A stretch of 64,000 nt of DNA from Terribacillus aidingensis (GTDB lineage Bacteria > Bacillota > Bacilli > Bacillales > Amphibacillaceae): positions 542,676 to 606,675 of the forward strand of contig NZ_OBEK01000002.1 in NCBI RefSeq assembly GCF_900215625.1, in the 5' to 3' direction. Positions 16,039 through 24,542 of this stretch are shown piece by piece. Made by a program: the position numbers and the translations under genes. Position 1 is the first letter of the stretch. Every line of letters begins with the position of its first letter. The notes under the pieces are model-generated. The model did no database searches and was not told the origin of the DNA. It saw nothing but the letters and a program-made list of their open reading frames with translations.

Positions 16039-16316
16039 GGTTGAAGCTGTAACCCTTTATTAGCAAGCAGTTCTTCTGCTTGTTTTTTTGTATGCACATT
16101 GTCTTCCTTAATAAAATCCAATACACTCAGATAGAAACTGCCATCAAACGCGTGTTGAAATCGCAGCGTAACCTGGACAGCAAAAATAACTTTCCAATCA
16201 GATGCATTAGCAAAGTTTTTGCCAAAGTAAATAAATTGAATGTCTTCATCTGTTAATTTAAACCCCTTCGCCCATAAATCGTCCAGAAAACAGGCCAAGC
16301 TTTGTTTATTCACCAT
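16032..16316 (-). CDS. Small conserved-type protein, possibly DUF6123 family
   Basis: A 94-residue cytosolic protein. The pattern KGFKLTDEDIQFIYFGKNF, ANASD..VI...EVTL-like and FDGSFYLSVLDF resembles a small uncharacterised Bacillaceae family (DUF6123, from memory). It is monocistronic, convergent with and overlapping the RNase H-like gene by seven bases, so no terminator separates them. The ATG at 16316 has an AAAGGAGC ribosome site. No function can be given. Confidence 0.6.
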   Translation of the reverse strand: MVNKQSLACFLDDLWAKGFKLTDEDIQFIYFGKNFANASDWKVIFAVQVTLRFQHAFDGSFYLSVLDFIKEDNVHTKKQAEELLANKGLQLQPH

Positions 16317-16507
16317 GCCAAAAGCTCCTTTATTAGAAAATCCGCCTCTTATTATAGCATTCTTGTTTCCTGTTTCAATAGAATAGCGAAAATTCCTGTT
16401 TATCGTATTTATTTGATTATTCAGATTTGACCAACTTTTCTCCTAAGTATTTACAATTCAAAAATTTGGCATTAAACTAAAAAAGTTAAACGAAAGGGGA
16501 TGTTAGT

Positions 16508-17047
16508 TTGAGAAAGTTGATGTATCTGTTTGCATCAATGGCTATCGCAGTTATCTTTGCAACAGGTTGTGCCAGTGCTGATTCAGAAAGTAAAGCAGAC
16601 AACGGAACTGATAAGACTGAAAAGACGGAAACAACGGATACTAAAAAAGAATTGCTTCAAACACAAATGGATTTTACAGCAGATTTCAGCACTTATTATG
16701 GACCTATTGCAGCTTACCAGGCTGCTGCAGCTGACGAAGCTACCACAGAAGATGAATTAAACACCGCTGCAGAATCTGCAAAGAAAGCAGCTGATGAAGG
16801 GGCAGCTAAACTTGCTGATTACAAGCTGGAAAGCAACCTTCCTGGCGAACAAAAAGAAGCGTATACAAAATCACTTGACTCTTTGAAGTCTTATTTTGAG
16901 GAAATCAGCAAAAGTCTTGATGCTTCGGCAGCGGAGCCAAACTTCGACGCAGCTCAAAAACACTTCGATACATTCCAGTCTGAGCTAGAAGGTATCTATA
17001 AAGAAGCTGACTTGAACGTACCAGACATGGCACAGGCATTAAGCTAA
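16508..17047 (+). CDS. Putative lipoprotein of unknown function
   Basis: A 179-residue exported lipoprotein. The signal peptide ends in a lipobox FATGC with the lipid-bearing cysteine at residue 21. A short acidic, Ser/Thr/Lys-rich linker (to about residue 55) leads into a helical Ala/Glu/Lys-rich domain that looks like a four-helix bundle. The start is TTG at 16508, with GAAAGGGG upstream. It is monocistronic and shares a bidirectional terminator with the convergent carboxypeptidase. I do not recognise the family; a cell-surface role is all that can be inferred. Confidence 0.8.
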   Translation: MRKLMYLFASMAIAVIFATGCASADSESKADNGTDKTEKTETTDTKKELLQTQMDFTADFSTYYGPIAAYQAAAADEATTEDELNTAAESAKKAADEGAAKLADYKLESNLPGEQKEAYTKSLDSLKSYFEEISKSLDASAAEPNFDAAQKHFDTFQSELEGIYKEADLNVPDMAQALS

Positions 17048-17049
17048 AA

Positions 17050-17078
17050 AACGATGCAGATTTTCTGCATCGTTTTTT
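17050..17078. terminator. Bidirectional terminator between lipoprotein and carboxypeptidase genes
   Basis: Perfect 10-bp stem ACGATGCAGA / TCTGCATCGT with a 3-base loop, flanked by A-run and T-run, so it works for both convergent genes (stops at 17047 and 17081). Confidence 0.92.
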
Positions 17079-17080
17079 TA

Positions 17081-18571
17081 TTATAGTTGATAAATCTTGC
17101 TGTATTTTTCCGTCAAGTAGGTTACCAGATGATCTGCGTTCAAACCTTCGCCTGTAACATCCTGCAGCAATTCCAATGGTTTCTTCGCTTTTCCGTATTG
17201 ATGGATTTGGTCTGTAAGCCATTGTTTAATCGGTGCAAAGTCCCCTGCTTGTATTAAGCTGTCTGTATCCAAAGATTCTCGCATTTTTTTATTAAATTGG
17301 GCTGCATACATGTAGCCCAATGCGTAGGATGGGAAATATCCGAAATCACCGCCGGACCAGTGGATATCCTGCAGAACTCCTTGTGCATCACTTTCCGGTA
17401 CAATGCCAAGATACTCTTCCATTTTCTGATTCCATATCTTTGGAAGCTCTGCAACTGTAATCTCATCTTTAAACAAAGCTTTTTCTAATTCATAGCGAAT
17501 CATTATGTGCAGAGCATAAGTTAATTCGTCTGCTTCTATGCGAATGTAAGAAGCTTTGACTTCATTAACAGCCTGATAAAAATCAGTAAAATCAATTGCC
17601 TGTAAGGATGCCGGAGCGTAAGTCTTAAATTCCTCGAAATGCCCTTTCCAGAACGCTTCACTTCTCGCAACAAAATTCTCCCAGAATAAAGACTGTGACT
17701 CATGGATTCCCATGCTCGTGCCGCCAGCTAACGGTGTAGCTGCTAATTTTTCACCGATATTTTGTTCATACAATGCATGTCCGCCTTCATGAATGGTGCC
17801 AAAGACAGCCATACGGAAGTCTTCTTCGTCATAGCGTGTTGTAATCCGGACATCTTTAGGGTTCAGAGTAATTTCGAAAGGATGAATTGTGTCGTCCAGT
17901 CGCCCCGCATCAAAGTCATACCCCATTTTTTTCAAGACAGCTACGGTAAATGCTTTTTGCTGCTCCTTGGAAAAGTGCGTTTTCAGGACGCCCACATCCG
18001 GCTTTACAGATGATTGTTTAATCTGCTCCAGCAAGTGCGTCAGTGATTTTCTCAGCGCTGGGAATACGTCATCAAGCTTCTCCATTGTAATCCCTGGCTC
18101 ATATAGATCTAAAAGCACATCATAAGCATGCTGGTTAGGGTTCCAGTACGAAGCGAATTTCTTTTTATAAGCAACGAGTTCTTCCAAATAAGGCTGAAGC
18201 AGACTAAAGTCGCCTTTTTCTCTCGCCTCACCCCAAACAGATTCCGCTTTAGACTGCAGCATAATATAGGCTTTATGCTCGGCTTCAGGAATTTTTTTGT
18301 TGCGGTCGTATTCTTTTTCGCTTTCGGCCAAGGATTTTACTAAAATCTCGTCCTTCGCACTTGGCTTTAGTTCATCAATCAGTTCCTTCAGTCTGTCAGA
18401 TGTGGACAGGCGGTGTGCTTGCTGCGATAAATAACCAATCGCTTCAGCCCGCTGTTCCATACCGGCTTTAGGTGCCTTCGTGCGCAAATCCCAGTGCATA
18501 AGGGCTATTGCTTCTTCGTAGGCTTTCTGTTCCTGTATGAAGGCCCAATATTGCTGTGTTGCATCTGACAT
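17081..18571 (-). CDS. ypwA: Carboxypeptidase Taq-type, family M32 (YpwA)
   Basis: A 496-residue cytosolic zinc carboxypeptidase that trims C-terminal residues from peptides. The HExxH zinc motif is HEGGH at 261-265; the family motifs HPF (near 230) and GTSMGIHESQS with the third zinc ligand Glu (near 283) are present, as are IRIEADELTY near 343 and GxxxGYFPSYALG near 405. Length matches the family (about 500). The ATG at 18571 follows a GGGGAG ribosome site. It lies 18 bases after the ypsC-type gene, suggesting one transcript. Confidence 0.93.
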   Translation of the reverse strand: MSDATQQYWAFIQEQKAYEEAIALMHWDLRTKAPKAGMEQRAEAIGYLSQQAHRLSTSDRLKELIDELKPSAKDEILVKSLAESEKEYDRNKKIPEAEHKAYIMLQSKAESVWGEAREKGDFSLLQPYLEELVAYKKKFASYWNPNQHAYDVLLDLYEPGITMEKLDDVFPALRKSLTHLLEQIKQSSVKPDVGVLKTHFSKEQQKAFTVAVLKKMGYDFDAGRLDDTIHPFEITLNPKDVRITTRYDEEDFRMAVFGTIHEGGHALYEQNIGEKLAATPLAGGTSMGIHESQSLFWENFVARSEAFWKGHFEEFKTYAPASLQAIDFTDFYQAVNEVKASYIRIEADELTYALHIMIRYELEKALFKDEITVAELPKIWNQKMEEYLGIVPESDAQGVLQDIHWSGGDFGYFPSYALGYMYAAQFNKKMRESLDTDSLIQAGDFAPIKQWLTDQIHQYGKAKKPLELLQDVTGEGLNADHLVTYLTEKYSKIYQL

Positions 18572-18589
18572 ACTATCCGCTCCCCTTTT

Positions 18590-19726
18590 TCAGATATGTT
18601 TACCGAAGTACTGATAATAATCGGTCTTAATGAAACCGTTGAAAAGCTTGCGTTTCTTCGTAGCTTGTTTTCCGTAACACGATTCGAAGCCTTCATGTGA
18701 TGTCAGGATATAACCGCTCCAAGAAGGGTTTTCCTGCATGATGCCGCCAAGCTGTCGATAAGCTTTTTCTACCTCAGGACGATCTCCGAGTCGCTCGCCG
18801 TACGGCGGGTTGGTAATCATATAGCCATTATGAAGTTTAGGATTCCAGTCGGAAACTTGCATCTGTTTCCAATCAATCAATTCGCCAAGACCGGATTCCA
18901 TACTGTTCTGTTTCGCAATGTCGATCATCTTATGGTCAATATCAGAACCTGAAATATGGAGTTCCTGATTATAGTTAGCCAAGTCCTCTGCTTCTTCTAA
19001 TGCTTTTTCCCAAATGTCAGATTTTATCCAGTGCCAATTTTCCGCATCAAATTCACGGTTGAACCCAGGTGCGATATTTTGACCAATTAAAGCAGCTTCA
19101 ATGGCAATCGTACCACTACCGCAAAACGGGTCATGCAACGGAAATTCCGGCCGCCAATTTGTCAAAAGCACCAGCGATGCCGCTAACGTTTCTTTAATTG
19201 GCGCCTCGCCTTGTCCGACACGATAGCCGCGTTTATGCAAGCCAGTACCGCTCGTATCCAATGTCAAACTGACCGTATCTTTCAAAATAGCAACTTCAAT
19301 ACGGTGCCGAGGACCTGATTCATCAAGCCACGAAGCAATACCGTATTTTCTCTTTAACCGTTCAACCACAGCTTTTTTCACAATACGCTGGCAGTCAGGT
19401 ACGCTGTATAATGTTGACTTGACGCTCTTTCCGATAACTGGGAACTCGCCATTTTCTTGTATGTACGTCTCCCAAGGTAAATCCTTTGTTTGTTCAAAAA
19501 GCTCATCAAAAGTAGTTGCTTTAAACTCTCCGACCAGCACTTTAATTCGGTCAGCTGTCCGAAGCCATAAGTTACAGCGTGCAATAGCCGTCGGATCTGC
19601 CTGGAACAGCACTCTTCCGTTGTCTACTTTTACGTCTTGATAGCCCAGCTGCTTCACTTCACGTGCCACAACAGATTCTAAGCCCATTGCAGCTGTTGCA
19701 ATCAGGGTCACTTGCCTGTTCATCAT
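18590..19726 (-). CDS. ypsC: THUMP-domain rRNA N2-guanine methyltransferase, YpsC/RlmL-type
   Basis: A 378-residue SAM-dependent RNA methyltransferase. The N-terminal ferredoxin-like and THUMP part spans residues 1-155, followed by a Rossmann methylase domain with DPFCGSGTIAIEAA near 199 and the catalytic NPPYGER near 306 (amino-methylase type motif). The family methylates a guanine N2 in 23S rRNA; B. subtilis YpsC is the nearest relative. The start has two ATGs (19726 and 19723) after GCGAGG. It is upstream of the carboxypeptidase and downstream of rnpB, whose terminator separates them. Confidence 0.9.
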   Translation of the reverse strand: MMNRQVTLIATAAMGLESVVAREVKQLGYQDVKVDNGRVLFQADPTAIARCNLWLRTADRIKVLVGEFKATTFDELFEQTKDLPWETYIQENGEFPVIGKSVKSTLYSVPDCQRIVKKAVVERLKRKYGIASWLDESGPRHRIEVAILKDTVSLTLDTSGTGLHKRGYRVGQGEAPIKETLAASLVLLTNWRPEFPLHDPFCGSGTIAIEAALIGQNIAPGFNREFDAENWHWIKSDIWEKALEEAEDLANYNQELHISGSDIDHKMIDIAKQNSMESGLGELIDWKQMQVSDWNPKLHNGYMITNPPYGERLGDRPEVEKAYRQLGGIMQENPSWSGYILTSHEGFESCYGKQATKKRKLFNGFIKTDYYQYFGKHI

Positions 19727-19753
19727 GTAAAACCTCGCTTTTATGTATTAAAA

Positions 19754-19787
19754 AGCCCTCTCTAGCTGAAACCAGTTAGAAAGGGCT
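19754..19787 (-). terminator. Terminator of rnpB
   Basis: Long stem AGCCCT..TCTAGCT / AGTTAGA..AGGGCT with a short loop, followed on the minus strand by TTTTTAAT. It lies just beyond the mature 3' end of RNase P RNA. Confidence 0.85.
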
Positions 19788-19800
19788 GTTTGTTGTATAC

Positions 19801-20205
19801 AGTGGACCAAAATGAATGTTCTGTAAGCCATGTTCTGTACCGATGCACTGCGAGCGGTGGTCAGCCTCGTACAACGGCAGTAATCATCTATCTACAAGCG
19901 TATTGCCTGTCCCTTTTTAGGTTGAATTCCCATAATCAAGGGTGCCCCTACCAACATTTGGGTTGCTCACTCGTGGGGTTTACCTCGTTCCACTCAGCAT
20001 GTTTCCAAGCTGACTACGTCACTGTGGCACTTTCAAGACATGTCGGCCATATCCGAAGACTTAGGCGTTCTGCCTGCCGTTAGCATATAATGCTACCTTG
20101 GCTTATGAATTCGCCAAGCACGAACACTACAGACATCTCAGTCTGTGTGAGCATGGACTTTCCTCTGCATTGCTGCAGCGATTACTCAAACACTCATTAA
20201 AGTTG
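19801..20205 (-). ncRNA. rnpB: RNase P RNA, Bacillus class (type B)
   Basis: The catalytic RNA that matures tRNA 5' ends. On the minus strand it shows the universally conserved segments in order: GAGGAAAGTCCATGCTC, GTAGTGTTCGTG, ACGGCAGGC, GAAAGTGCCACAGTGACG, GTGGAACG, GTAAACCCC, GTAGATAGATGATT and the 3' ACAGAACATGGCTTACAGAAC. The 5' part (AATGAGTGTT) pairs with the 3' part (GAACATTCATT) to form P1. The length of about 404 bases and the order match the B. subtilis type. A sigmaA promoter and a terminator bracket it. It lies between gpsB and ypsC, as in B. subtilis. Confidence 0.97.
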
Positions 20206-20212
20206 CTTTCTT

Positions 20213-20241
20213 ATTGTAGACGTTTCGACGTTAATAGTCAA
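20213..20241 (-). promoter_or_regulatory. Promoter of rnpB
   Basis: On the minus strand: -35 TTGACT (20236-20241), 17-base spacer, -10 TACAAT (20213-20218), placing the start near 20205. It overlaps the short gap after the gpsB stop. Confidence 0.88.
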
Positions 20242-20253
20242 GACCGTCCGTAC

Positions 20254-20616
20254 TCAAACATCGTTTTCAGCAAATTTCTTGCCAAATACTGCTTTCTCCA
20301 AGTTAGACAAACGTTTCAAAATATCATAATTGACTTGATGATTCGTCTGCGTTTCTCGCACAGGAGCAGTTTGCTGCGGTGCTGGTTCCCTTTGCTGCGA
20401 GATGGAACGGGATTGTCTGACATCTCCTGACTGCTGCTGTCTCAGTCGTTCATTTTCACTTTTTAAGCGGTCGATTTCTTTTTGGAATGTCTCATAATCT
20501 TGAATGATTTTATCCAAGTACTCGTCAACTTCATCTTGATTATAACCGCGCATGCCGGTTTTGAAGTTTTTTTCAAAAATATCTTTTTGTGTTAGTTGGA
20601 TATTTGCCAAAGCCAT
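20254..20616 (-). CDS. gpsB: GpsB, cell division/PBP1 coordinator
   Basis: A DivIVA-like cytosolic coiled-coil protein that links PBP1 to the elongation and division machineries. The membrane/PBP-binding N-terminal domain has KDIFEKNFKTGMRGYNQDEV near residue 10 (read as FEKNFKTGMRGY and NQDEVDEYLD). The coiled coil runs to about 65, a Q/R/P-rich linker follows, and the C-terminal trimerisation helix has DILKRLSNLEKAVFG. The ATG at 20616 is preferred over a TTG at 20622 because GAGGTGA lies 7 bases from the ATG and only one base from the TTG; this gives 120 residues. ponA, its likely partner, is also in this window. Confidence 0.93.
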   Translation of the reverse strand: MALANIQLTQKDIFEKNFKTGMRGYNQDEVDEYLDKIIQDYETFQKEIDRLKSENERLRQQQSGDVRQSRSISQQREPAPQQTAPVRETQTNHQVNYDILKRLSNLEKAVFGKKFAENDV

Positions 20617-20691
20617 ACACAATTCACCTCATTTATACGATTGTATATAAGTATATTCTTTCAAAACTAACTCAGAATGTCAATTTTCAAC

Positions 20692-21261
20692 TCACGTCTG
20701 ATCCCAATAAGATGGATCATTCATCTGTTCTCGTTCCACCGTGTCCTGTAAGTCCAGTGCAGTAATATAATAAATCTCATAGTCATTTGAACCTTTATAG
20801 CTTTGTGCTTCCTTCAGAAAGAAGTCCACACTGCCTGTTTGATTTTCATCATACATGACGAGAGCCGCATCGGATTTGGATAACATCCATTTATCCCGCG
20901 CTTTAAATTGGTGAGGTCCTTTATAGTCGCCTTCGTAGATCGGCTGATAAAAGTCCGCCAGCATAATCAGTTCCTGATACTCTTCCTGCAGTTCCTCTGA
21001 CCAGCGTGTATCCTGGTTATCAAACGGGGGGATGACCGCCAGCTGTATATCATAATCTGCTTCCTTTAAATCAAGCACTATTTGCCCTGCCCATAACTCG
21101 ATACCAGTCTGTCCGGATAAAAGCACCCATTCCAGACCGATCTCCATAAATCCGAGCAGCTTGTCTCGTATTGTTTCTTTCACATAGTGGACACGAGGAT
21201 CGTTCATCTTAAAGATTCCCATTTCATAATGCTTGTATCCTGTGACATATAATTTCTTCAT
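20692..21261 (-). CDS. ypsA: YpsA family (SLOG/DUF1273) protein
   Basis: A protein of about 189 residues of the YpsA family, with a Rossmann-like SLOG nucleotide-binding fold. It carries VTGYKHYEMGIF at the start, GLEWVLLSGQTGIELW near 45 and a SDAALVMYDENQTGS segment near 130. B. subtilis YpsA affects cell division and is encoded next to gpsB as here. The start at 21261 (MKKLYVTGYK) is chosen by similarity; an upstream ATG at 21270 is only three bases from AGGAG and less likely. Biochemical activity is not established. Confidence 0.86.
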   Translation of the reverse strand: MKKLYVTGYKHYEMGIFKMNDPRVHYVKETIRDKLLGFMEIGLEWVLLSGQTGIELWAGQIVLDLKEADYDIQLAVIPPFDNQDTRWSEELQEEYQELIMLADFYQPIYEGDYKGPHQFKARDKWMLSKSDAALVMYDENQTGSVDFFLKEAQSYKGSNDYEIYYITALDLQDTVEREQMNDPSYWDQT

Positions 21262-21305
21262 TAGATACATGCTCTCCTATCTGCTTGCTGTAACTATCTA
21301 AACAT

Positions 21306-21333
21306 AAAAGAGCTGGCTTACGCCAGCTCTTTT
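21306..21333 (-). terminator. Terminator of the cotD-type gene
   Basis: Perfect 12-bp stem AAAAGAGCTGGC / GCCAGCTCTTTT with a TTAC loop, 6 bases after the coat-gene stop. The A/T flanks allow both directions. Confidence 0.9.
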
Positions 21334-21339
21334 GTCAGA

Positions 21340-21747
21340 TTAATACCATTTCTTTTGCGTTGGTTTCGGTTTCGGAGCCATTTGCGGCTGTTGCTGCATC
21401 GGCTGCTGGTACATTTCTGGGCTTACTTGCTGCGGCATTGGCATTGGCTGATGCATTGGCATTGGCTTTGGACCGCAATCTTTGCAAGGATTAGGCATTG
21501 GTTTGTTGTCGTGTACTGGGCTTAGGTGCGTTTCTTCGAATGTTTCTTCATTTGCAAAGGATGTTGTATGCGGGTACATATGAACATTGTTCACTTTATG
21601 ATGATTCACCACTGTTGTGTGGACAGGGTGTATATGCTCAATTACCTCTTGAGAGTAAGTGTGCTGTACGTTGTTCATGACAGGGTCAACGACAGTCTTC
21701 GTTCCGCAGTGCACTGGGTGCGGCGGGCAATGATGTCTTCTGCGCAT
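21340..21747 (-). CDS. CotD-type spore coat protein
   Basis: A 135-residue His/Pro/Met-rich protein of the CotD family of inner spore coat proteins. The family core is visible: HHCPPHPVHCGTK at the start, then EVIEHIHPVHTTVVNHH and VHMYPHTTSF. The C-terminal half is a low-complexity Met/Pro/Gln repeat (PMPMHQPMPMPQQ). The start at 21747 is preferred to an upstream in-frame ATG at 21804 because AAAGGGG lies 8 bases before it and similarity begins there. A sigmaK-type promoter lies just upstream, so mother-cell expression late in sporulation is expected. Confidence 0.88.
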   Translation of the reverse strand: MRRRHHCPPHPVHCGTKTVVDPVMNNVQHTYSQEVIEHIHPVHTTVVNHHKVNNVHMYPHTTSFANEETFEETHLSPVHDNKPMPNPCKDCGPKPMPMHQPMPMPQQVSPEMYQQPMQQQPQMAPKPKPTQKKWY

Positions 21748-21778
21748 GTTCTTTCCCCTTTCTGTATTGGATTCTTTA

Positions 21779-21806
21779 TAAGATATGAAAGGAGGGAGGA
21801 ACATGT
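21779..21806 (-). promoter_or_regulatory. sigmaK-type promoter of the coat gene
   Basis: On the minus strand: AC (21805-21806), 17 bases, CATATCTTA (21779-21787). This fits the sigmaK consensus AC-N16/17-CATANNNTA. The predicted start is about 25 bases before the ATG at 21747. Confidence 0.75.
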
Positions 21807-21827
21807 ACTATGACATCTACCTATATT

Positions 21828-22871
21828 TCAGGCGTTTCTTCTGATTAATCTATCCGTATGCTGCAGTGCAGATAAAGATTGGGCTCCAATACCAAGCATA
21901 CTGATACGCAGTTCAAGTTCCAGCTGTTCGAATCGTTCAATCAGCATATCCGCTGATTGAACAGCTTCCGGCAAGATCGATCGTCCAAATCCTGCCATAT
22001 TAGCACCAAGCGCAATTGCTTTTGCTGCCTCTGCACCATTTGTAATACCGCCGCTTGCGATTAAACATGCTGGCGGTATGGACAATTTACTAAGCTGCTC
22101 GACGCTATGGGCTGTCGGAATGCCCCAATCCAGAAAAGCAGAAGCAGCTTTTTGTTTGACTGAATCTTGGGAGCGGTACTTCTCCACTTCAATCCACGAA
22201 GTGCCTCCTGCTCCAGCAGTATCTATGAATTGTACGCCCGCTTCAATCAGTTGTGTACACGTATCCGGAGCAATACCGAACCCCACTTCTTTTACGCCAA
22301 CTGGCACAGACAATTTTTCAGCCACTTCGCTTATCTTACTTAACAAACCGCTAAAGTCTGTATCTCCTTCATCTTGGAAAATCTCTTGCATACTGTTCAA
22401 ATGCAATACAATAGCGTCAGCTCCTGTGATCTTGATGATTTGCTCACATTCGGCAGCAGAGTATCCATAATTCAGCTGTACGGCGCCAATATTAGCAAAT
22501 ATTGGAATGCTCGGTGCTTCCTCACGCAATTGGAAACTGGCGGCTGCCTCTTTATTTTCCAATGCCACACGGCTGGAGCCGAGTCCGAGCGCCCAGCCCT
22601 TCGCTTGTGCAGCTTTTGCTAAATGTCGATTGATTTCATGGGCACGCGGTGTCCCCCCGGTCATGCTGCTAATCAAAAAGGGGACCTTCACTTGCTTGCC
22701 AAGAAACACAGCCGACGTGTCGATAGATTTAAAACTGATTTCAGGCAGCGCTTGATGCTCAAATCGATATCCTTCAAATCCAGTTGAAATTCCTTTCCCC
22801 TGAACTTGTTCATTTAACGTAATATGTATATGTTCATCTTTCCGATTATGTATAGATCGTCGTTCTGTCAT
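21828..22871 (-). CDS. fni: Type 2 isopentenyl-diphosphate delta-isomerase
   Basis: An FMN- and NADPH-dependent isomerase that interconverts isopentenyl and dimethylallyl diphosphate in the cytosol. Features: RKDEHIHI at the start (the RK.DH region), MTGGTPRAHEINR near 70, HLNSMQEIFQDEGDTDF near 153, VKEVGFGI near 195, DTAGAGGTSW and ASGGITNG near 280, with the phosphate-binding glycines. The start at 22871 (MTERRS) has AGGGGG 7 bases upstream; the frame also extends upstream into the pseudogene. It lies directly downstream of two decayed carotenoid-type genes in the same direction, so it was probably part of their operon. It remains intact. Confidence 0.92.
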   Translation of the reverse strand: MTERRSIHNRKDEHIHITLNEQVQGKGISTGFEGYRFEHQALPEISFKSIDTSAVFLGKQVKVPFLISSMTGGTPRAHEINRHLAKAAQAKGWALGLGSSRVALENKEAAASFQLREEAPSIPIFANIGAVQLNYGYSAAECEQIIKITGADAIVLHLNSMQEIFQDEGDTDFSGLLSKISEVAEKLSVPVGVKEVGFGIAPDTCTQLIEAGVQFIDTAGAGGTSWIEVEKYRSQDSVKQKAASAFLDWGIPTAHSVEQLSKLSIPPACLIASGGITNGAEAAKAIALGANMAGFGRSILPEAVQSADMLIERFEQLELELRISMLGIGAQSLSALQHTDRLIRRNA

Positions 22872-22895
22872 TCCTTTTCCCCCTGGCTTTTGCAT

Positions 22896-23461
22896 CTATC
22901 CTTTTATGATCGCTTGTGCCGTCATTTTTCCGCTAACATGTGACCATCGGTGTACCGCCGCCTGGATGCGTTGATCCGCCGGCAAACCATAAACCTTTAA
23001 TATGCTGGTCTTTATTGCTGATCTGGAAAAATGCCTGCTCAAAGCTGTTTGAACTCATTCCGTAAATAGCACCTCAATATGCGCGAGTACGAACGGCTAA
23101 ATCTGCCGGTGTTTGTATTTCCTCATAAATGATTTCGTTCGGCATTGGCGTCTGTCTGTAGGAAGCCATTTGCTCCTGCATCATTTCCGCGTCAGCTGTC
23201 AGATCCACAACCGAACCATCCGGAAAGAAATTCCTACCGATTGATTGGATAAAAATCATGAAAAACTTGTTCAAATATATGTTTCATTGTAATCGTATTT
23301 GGCCCTAAATCAAAATGAAACCCCGCAGCGTTAACTTGCTGGAGCTTTCCGCCGAGTGTTTTGTTTTTCTCCAAGAGTTGGACTTGCCAGCCTGCATGAG
23401 CAAGATAAATACTGGCTGTCAGGCCGCCTAATCCTCCTCCGATGATAATAGCACGTCTCAT
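22896..23461 (-). pseudogene. Decayed CrtN/CrtI-type carotenoid desaturase or oxygenase
   Basis: The N-terminal 74 residues are intact and show the FAD-binding GGGLGGLTASIYLAHAGW and the FDLGPNTITM segment of phytoene desaturase-type enzymes. After that the frame shifts; the text resumes as FFPDGSVVDL, then jumps to PADLAVRTRAY and, after an in-frame stop, to GAIYGMSSNSFEQ and LWFAGGSTHPGGGTPMV, the typical C-terminus. A final frameshift leads to SGKMTAQAIIKG and a stop at 22896. Only about 565 of the expected 1,480 bases remain, so most of the middle is deleted. Its ATG overlaps the stop of the upstream glycosyltransferase pseudogene, a relic of translational coupling. Confidence 0.88.
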
Positions 23462-24480
23462 TGATAATATCTCCTGCCTTTCCATTCGTATCCTTCTCTT
23501 CGCCAATGAATACGTATGGCATCGAATGCGAGTAAGATGAAGAAGCTGCATGCAAGCGGGTGAAGAAAACAGAGCTATTTCTGTATCCCTGCTTGATAAT
23601 CAATCTGATAGTTAATCAGTACACCGAGCGCATAAGCAGCTGTCGCCATAAGCACTGTCTGCATATCACCGTCACGATACCAATAATTGCGGATACAACC
23701 GGAATAATATACAGCACACTATAAAGAAGACAAATAAATAAGGTTAAAAAAATATTGTTGCCAGTTCCGGAAAAGATGTTCTTCCGAAACCCAAGCCAAA
23801 CTTCAGAATTCTTTTCATACATCCGCATACTGGCAAATGGTTCCCCTCGAAGCAATGCAACCGGATATTTTACTTGCTTCATCAAGTGCATCAAGGCCAT
23901 GTCATCGGCAATAGCAGATTTTATAGCGGCATGCCTTCCCGATTTTTGATAGCTTTGCTTGTGAATACAAATGAAAGCGTCATGAGCGGCTGCAAACTTA
24001 GGATTATCACTTCTTTGTACTTGTCTGATTGGTAAATGGCATATCACCAAAAAAAGCATAAACGGAACAAGCATTTTTCCATAAACGTATGAACGCGCTG
24101 CCTCGGGAAAGCAGAAACCATTTTAAACCTGCCCATCCAAATAACGCTGAAGACGCTGTAGTCCTTTCGCTGCCACGGCGACATCTGCATCCAAAAATAA
24201 AAGCCACTCTCCCGTTGCGCGTTCGCCGAGCTGCTGGCAAGCATAATTCTTTCCTGTCCAGCCAAAAGGAAGCTCTTTTCCGGAAAGTAACGTTAAAGGC
24301 AGTTTATGCTCATATTGCCGGACAATCGCTGCTGTCTGATCATTAGACAGTCCGATTGCTGGAGCAGATAGCCAATGCCCGTTTGAAAAAGAAAGGGGCG
24401 CTTGTCTTGATGCAGAATCTCACCTTGCGGAAACAGCCAGACATGATTGCCAGTTTAGCAGCTGCCGTGCATAGTGCAGC
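23458..24480 (-). pseudogene. Decayed carotenoid-cluster-type glycosyltransferase (GT2)
   Basis: Pieces of a membrane-associated family 2 glycosyltransferase are readable in order: LPFGWTGKNYACQQLG, LLFLDADVAV (the DxD-type site), a stop near 24123, then KMLVPFMLFLVICHLPIR, SAIADDMALMHLMKQV, GEPFASMRMYEKNSEVW, FRKNIFSGTGNN and a C-terminal membrane segment ending in IHWRREGYEWKGRRYY. At least three frame breaks or stops occur, and the N-terminus (about 80 residues) is missing or unrecognisable. Such enzymes act with carotenoid oxygenases and desaturases in bacilli (CrtQ-like). The long intact middle suggests fairly recent decay. The 5' boundary is approximate. Confidence 0.82.
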
Positions 24481-24499
24481 GAGATAAATTTAATATAAA

Positions 24500-24530
24500 A
24501 AAACCAAAGTGCTGTACACACTTTGGTTTT
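24500..24530 (-). terminator. Terminator of cdd
   Basis: Perfect 12-bp stem AAAACCAAAGTG / CACTTTGGTTTT with a 7-base loop, followed on the minus strand by TTTTATATT. It lies 12 bases after the cdd stop. Confidence 0.9.
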
Positions 24531-24542
24531 ACTTGACCATCC

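Noticed and set aside
24007-24346. Small minus- and plus-strand frames in the carotenoid remnant
   Set aside because: They are alternate frames over the glycosyltransferase pseudogene; the meaningful reading is the broken GT2 sequence.
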